Part shown: positions 5,636 through 8,201 of the stretch, one piece after another
Position numbering within the stretch: position 1 is the stretch's first letter
Layout of the letters: every line of letters starts with the position of its first letter
Source: Saprospiraceae bacterium
GTDB taxonomy: Bacteria > Bacteroidota > Bacteroidia > Chitinophagales > Saprospiraceae
Assembly (NCBI GenBank): GCA_027009605.1
Contig: JALVCY010000553.1
Location: 1 to 8,201 of the forward strand
DNA length: 8,201 bases
Direction: 5' to 3'
Position numbers and translations under genes: made by a program
The notes under the pieces: generated by a model
Told to the model about the DNA's origin: nothing
The model's input: only the letters and a program-made list of their open reading frames with translations
Databases searched by the model: none

Positions 5636-7018
5636 ATGTCATCACACGTATCATCAATAAGAGAGCCGTTGGTATTTGGTAACAAGACGTACCATAATAT
5701 CACGGAAGACTTAGTGGCACCTACCGAAAAGACACCGGGAAAGCTATGGATAGCCATGTTTATATTGGCTGTCGGGGTTTTGGCGATGGGCGTTTACGCT
5801 GTCACCTACACCATCTACTACGGTATAGGTGCGTGGAACTTGAATCGAACCATTGGATGGGGTTGGGATATCACCAACTTTGTATGGTGGATCGGTATAG
5901 GACACGCAGGGACTTTGATTTCGGCGATATTGCTGCTATTCAGGCAGCGTTGGCGGACAGGAGTCAACAGAGCGGCTGAAGCGATGACCATATTTGCGGT
6001 TATTTGTGCGGCGATGTTTCCGTTGATACACGTCGGACGGGCATGGGATGTATTTTTCTTCTTTCCTTATCCCAATACCCGCGGACCGTTGTGGCCAAAC
6101 TTTGTATCTCCGTTGTTGTGGGATGTATTTGCGATTAGTACGTACTTTACGATTTCTGTATTATTTTGGTACACCGGCTTAGTCCCTGATTTTGCGACGA
6201 TTAGAGATAGAGCGAAGGGCTTTCGCAAAAAATTATATAGTGCCTTGTCTTTTGGTTGGAAAGGAAGTGCAAAGAATTGGCAGCGTTTTGAGTCTGTGTC
6301 TTTGGTCTTGGCCGGCTTGGCGACCCCTTTGGTACTTTCTGTACATACGATAGTATCGTTTGACTTTGCGACATCAGTGATTCCCGGATGGCATACGACG
6401 ATTTTTCCACCTTATTTTGTGGCGGGAGCGGTATTTTCCGGATTTGCGATGGTGTTGACGTTGATGTTGATTACGCGTAAAATCTTGCACTTGGAAGAAT
6501 ACATTACGGTGAATCACATAGAATCTATGAACAAAGTTATCCTGGTGACGGGTTCGATAGTCGGTGTGGCGTATATTACGGAGTTGGCGATAGCTTGGTA
6601 CTCCGGATATGTCTATGAGCAATTTGCCTTTTTGAATAGAGCAAAAGGGATATACTGGTGGTCTTATTTTGGGATGATGTTTAACAATGTGGTGATTCCG
6701 CAATTGTTTTGGAGTAAGAAAATAAGGACGAGTGTGGCTTGGACTTTCTTCCTATCCATATTGATAAATGTGGGAATGTGGTTTGAGCGTTTTGTGATTA
6801 TTTCTACATCAATTGCCCGGGATTACCTGCCATCAGCATGGAGTTATTATATTCCTACGGGGATTGAGATAATGATTTATCTAGGTACATTCGGATTGTT
6901 CTTTACCTTGTTTTTGGGCTTTACGCGGGTAGCTCCGGTAGTAGCGATAGCAGAGGTGAAGAGTATCTTGAAGGATTACGGTGACCAGTATTTGGACAAG
7001 ACACAAGAAAACATCTAA
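5636..7018 (+). CDS. actC: ActC, ten-helix NrfD/PsrC-like membrane subunit of ACIII
   Basis: ActC is the integral membrane subunit that, in characterised ACIII, binds the quinol close to the [3Fe-4S] cluster of ActB at the periplasmic surface. The 460-residue product has a polar N-terminal tail of about 35 residues and ten predicted helices, near 37-60, 83-102, 115-137, 162-184, 219-241, 257-280, 300-320, 342-360, 366-388 and 407-430. This matches the NrfD/PsrC (polysulfide reductase membrane subunit) fold. Polar residues inside or at helix ends, such as H90, H132, R135, D138 and D163, are candidates for the quinol site; this is inference from position. There is no haem or cluster motif. Length and order after actB are as usual for the operon. 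Confidence 0.95.
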   Translation: MSSHVSSIREPLVFGNKTYHNITEDLVAPTEKTPGKLWIAMFILAVGVLAMGVYAVTYTIYYGIGAWNLNRTIGWGWDITNFVWWIGIGHAGTLISAILLLFRQRWRTGVNRAAEAMTIFAVICAAMFPLIHVGRAWDVFFFFPYPNTRGPLWPNFVSPLLWDVFAISTYFTISVLFWYTGLVPDFATIRDRAKGFRKKLYSALSFGWKGSAKNWQRFESVSLVLAGLATPLVLSVHTIVSFDFATSVIPGWHTTIFPPYFVAGAVFSGFAMVLTLMLITRKILHLEEYITVNHIESMNKVILVTGSIVGVAYITELAIAWYSGYVYEQFAFLNRAKGIYWWSYFGMMFNNVVIPQLFWSKKIRTSVAWTFFLSILINVGMWFERFVIISTSIARDYLPSAWSYYIPTGIEIMIYLGTFGLFFTLFLGFTRVAPVVAIAEVKSILKDYGDQYLDKTQENI

Positions 7019-7041
7019 ACGAAAAATTAATCTAACAGATA

Positions 7042-7578
7042 ATGAAGACGAAAAAAAATATATTATTCGGGCTGTATGATGATGAGCAAGATTTGCTGAA
7101 AGCCGTCAAGGAGTCCAATAAGCGTGGATTGAAGATTATGGATGTTTATTCACCCTTTCCGATTCACGGATTAGATCCATTATTGGGATTAAAGGAGTCT
7201 CGATTACACATAGCCGGATTTATTTTTGGTACGATAGGTGCTTTGACAGGATTCTTGTTCATGTCTTGGATATTTAAGATAGATTGGCCCAATGTATTTG
7301 GTGGAAAACCATTTTGGCCGATACCTGCTTTTATTCCGGTGACATTTGAGTTGACGGTCTTGTTTTCGGGTGTAGGGATGGTGATTACTTATTTCATCAT
7401 TAATGGATTGAGCATGAAGTCGGAGACGGAAGTATTGCATGATCGGATTTCGGATGATAAGTTTTGTTTGGCTTACGATGTGACCGGTGATGCTTCCGCA
7501 AATGCAGGTGCACTCGAAAGCTTTTTGAAAGAGACAGGTGCCAGTTTGGTGGAAACCAAAGAAATGTCTGACCTTTAA
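7042..7578 (+). CDS. actD: ActD, DUF3341-family membrane subunit of ACIII
   Basis: ActD is a small structural subunit that packs against ActC in known ACIII; it has no redox cofactor. The 178-residue product has a cytoplasmic N-terminal domain opening with LFGLYDDEQDLLKA, the segment DVYSPFPIHGLD (34-45) that is typical of the family, two helices (about 55-77 and 99-121), and a C-terminal soluble tail of about 55 residues. The start ATG lies 23 bases after the actC stop in an A-rich stretch without a clear Shine-Dalgarno site. Size and position match the family; nothing in it looks broken. Confidence 0.93.
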   Translation: MKTKKNILFGLYDDEQDLLKAVKESNKRGLKIMDVYSPFPIHGLDPLLGLKESRLHIAGFIFGTIGALTGFLFMSWIFKIDWPNVFGGKPFWPIPAFIPVTFELTVLFSGVGMVITYFIINGLSMKSETEVLHDRISDDKFCLAYDVTGDASANAGALESFLKETGASLVETKEMSDL

Positions 7579-7583
7579 ATTAA

Positions 7584-7607
7584 CCTTTGCCGAAAGGCAT
7601 AAAACAT
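7584..7607 (+). other. actD-actE gap: alternative hairpins and leader element
   Basis: Two overlapping, mutually exclusive stems are possible: CCTTT (7584-7588) with AAAGG (7593-7597), or TGCC (7588-7591) with GGCA (7596-7599) around a GAAA loop. CATAAAACAT (7598-7607) follows and matches the 10-mer upstream of actC. No promoter motif or T-run is seen. The biological role is unknown. Confidence 0.3.
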
Positions 7608-7613
7608 ATTGGA

Positions 7614-8201
7614 ATGAAGTTATTTTCAACCCTATTAGTAGCTGCTATTTTTACAACGGTCTTGATGACGAGTTGTGGACACGCAGGAAAGAACAAAACA
7701 GGCAAAGAATATATGCCCGACATGGGGGTATCCGTGGCTTATGAAGCAAATAAATTTGTGGATTATGGTCGCAATACTTGGAATGAAGAAAGTGTAAAAC
7801 CCAGGAAGGAGTTGGCGATGCACAACCTACCTGTGGCACATGCTATCCCGCGCGGATATGCCGGCGGCCCCGGTACGATGAAAGCGGTTCACGGTATGGA
7901 CAAATTGAATAGTATCGCTACGCCACCGAATGGTTATGTCCCGTTTTACTATGGAGACACACCGGAAGAAAGAGACCGGGCGATTGCAGAAATTCAAGAA
8001 AATCCATTTCCAATTACGCCCAAAGCTTTGGCAACCGGCAAGAAGTTATTTGATATCAACTGTGCGATTTGTCATGGTAAAAAAGCAGATGGCGACGGGC
8101 CTTTGGCGCAAGACGGCAATCCATTCTCAGATATTACGGCTCCGGCCAATTTGGTCATGGATCGTTTTATTGACCAAAGCAATGGTTTTTATTATTACAC
8201 C
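7614..8201 (+). CDS. actE: ActE, monohaem cytochrome c lipoprotein of ACIII (3' end cut by window)
   Basis: ActE carries a single c-type haem and is thought to hand electrons from the complex to the oxidase or a soluble carrier. The frame is open from the ATG at 7614 to the last base (196 codons, no stop). The N-terminus is a lipoprotein signal: hydrophobic residues 3-18, then MTSC with C21 as the likely lipidated cysteine; Met at -3 is not the commonest lipobox residue. The segment YMPDMGVSVAYEA (33-45) is typical of the family. The haem site is CAICH at 150-154. The likely Met ligand should lie downstream, outside the window. The start is 35 bases after actD. The family match and operon position make the call firm; completeness cannot be judged. 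Confidence 0.92.
   Translation, partial: MKLFSTLLVAAIFTTVLMTSCGHAGKNKTGKEYMPDMGVSVAYEANKFVDYGRNTWNEESVKPRKELAMHNLPVAHAIPRGYAGGPGTMKAVHGMDKLNSIATPPNGYVPFYYGDTPEERDRAIAEIQENPFPITPKALATGKKLFDINCAICHGKKADGDGPLAQDGNPFSDITAPANLVMDRFIDQSNGFYYYT

Noticed and set aside
5636..7018. Part of a polysulfide reductase or Nrf nitrite reductase operon
   Set aside because: NrfD/PsrC resemblance is expected for ActC; the order with multihaem ActA, fused ActB, DUF3341 ActD and lipoprotein ActE identifies ACIII.

Overview
The window holds the first five genes (actA to actE, the last cut by the window end) of an alternative complex III (ACIII) operon, all on the + strand. ACIII is a membrane quinol:cytochrome c oxidoreductase that replaces the bc1 complex in many bacteria. 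Protein similarity of every subunit, TAnnTTTG-type promoter motifs, the lack of clear Shine-Dalgarno sites and the very A/T-rich short gaps all point to the phylum Bacteroidota. I cannot place it more narrowly; a Saprospiria- or Chitinophagia-like aerobe is a guess.

Layout: 1-583 is non-coding. It contains a 21-bp direct repeat (23-54), two small hairpins (82-110), four perfect 27-bp-spaced palindromes (151-247), several dyads, and up to three Bacteroidota -7 promoter motifs (414-421, 496-503, 557-564). Only the last has a well-placed -33 TTTG, so it is the likely main promoter. Then come actA (602-2347, multiheme cytochrome c), actB (2387-5575, molybdopterin-oxidoreductase-like plus iron-sulfur protein), actC (5636-7018, ten-helix NrfD/PsrC-like quinol protein), actD (7042-7578, DUF3341-type two-helix subunit) and actE (7614 to beyond the end, monoheme lipoprotein). 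The gaps are 39, 60, 23 and 35 bases with no convincing terminator, so this looks like one transcription unit. actF, and often cytochrome oxidase genes, would be expected further right.

How they work together (family knowledge): ActC and its neighbours oxidise menaquinol at the periplasmic side of the membrane. Electrons pass through the iron-sulfur clusters of ActB and the haems of ActA to the ActE haem and on to an oxidase. ActD holds the membrane part together.

The most unusual point is ActA. It carries seven CXXCH haem sites instead of the five of the well-studied ActA proteins, because two nearly identical class I cytochrome c domains (about 85% identical) precede two membrane helices and the pentahaem core. 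The copies differ in about 36 of 83 synonymous codons, so the duplication appears old and protein-constrained. Other points worth checking are the palindrome array whose units each carry a -7 motif preceded by a TTTG 19 bases upstream, the palindrome over the -33 box of the main promoter, and a CGAAA-centred leader element shared by the gaps before actB, actC and actE.
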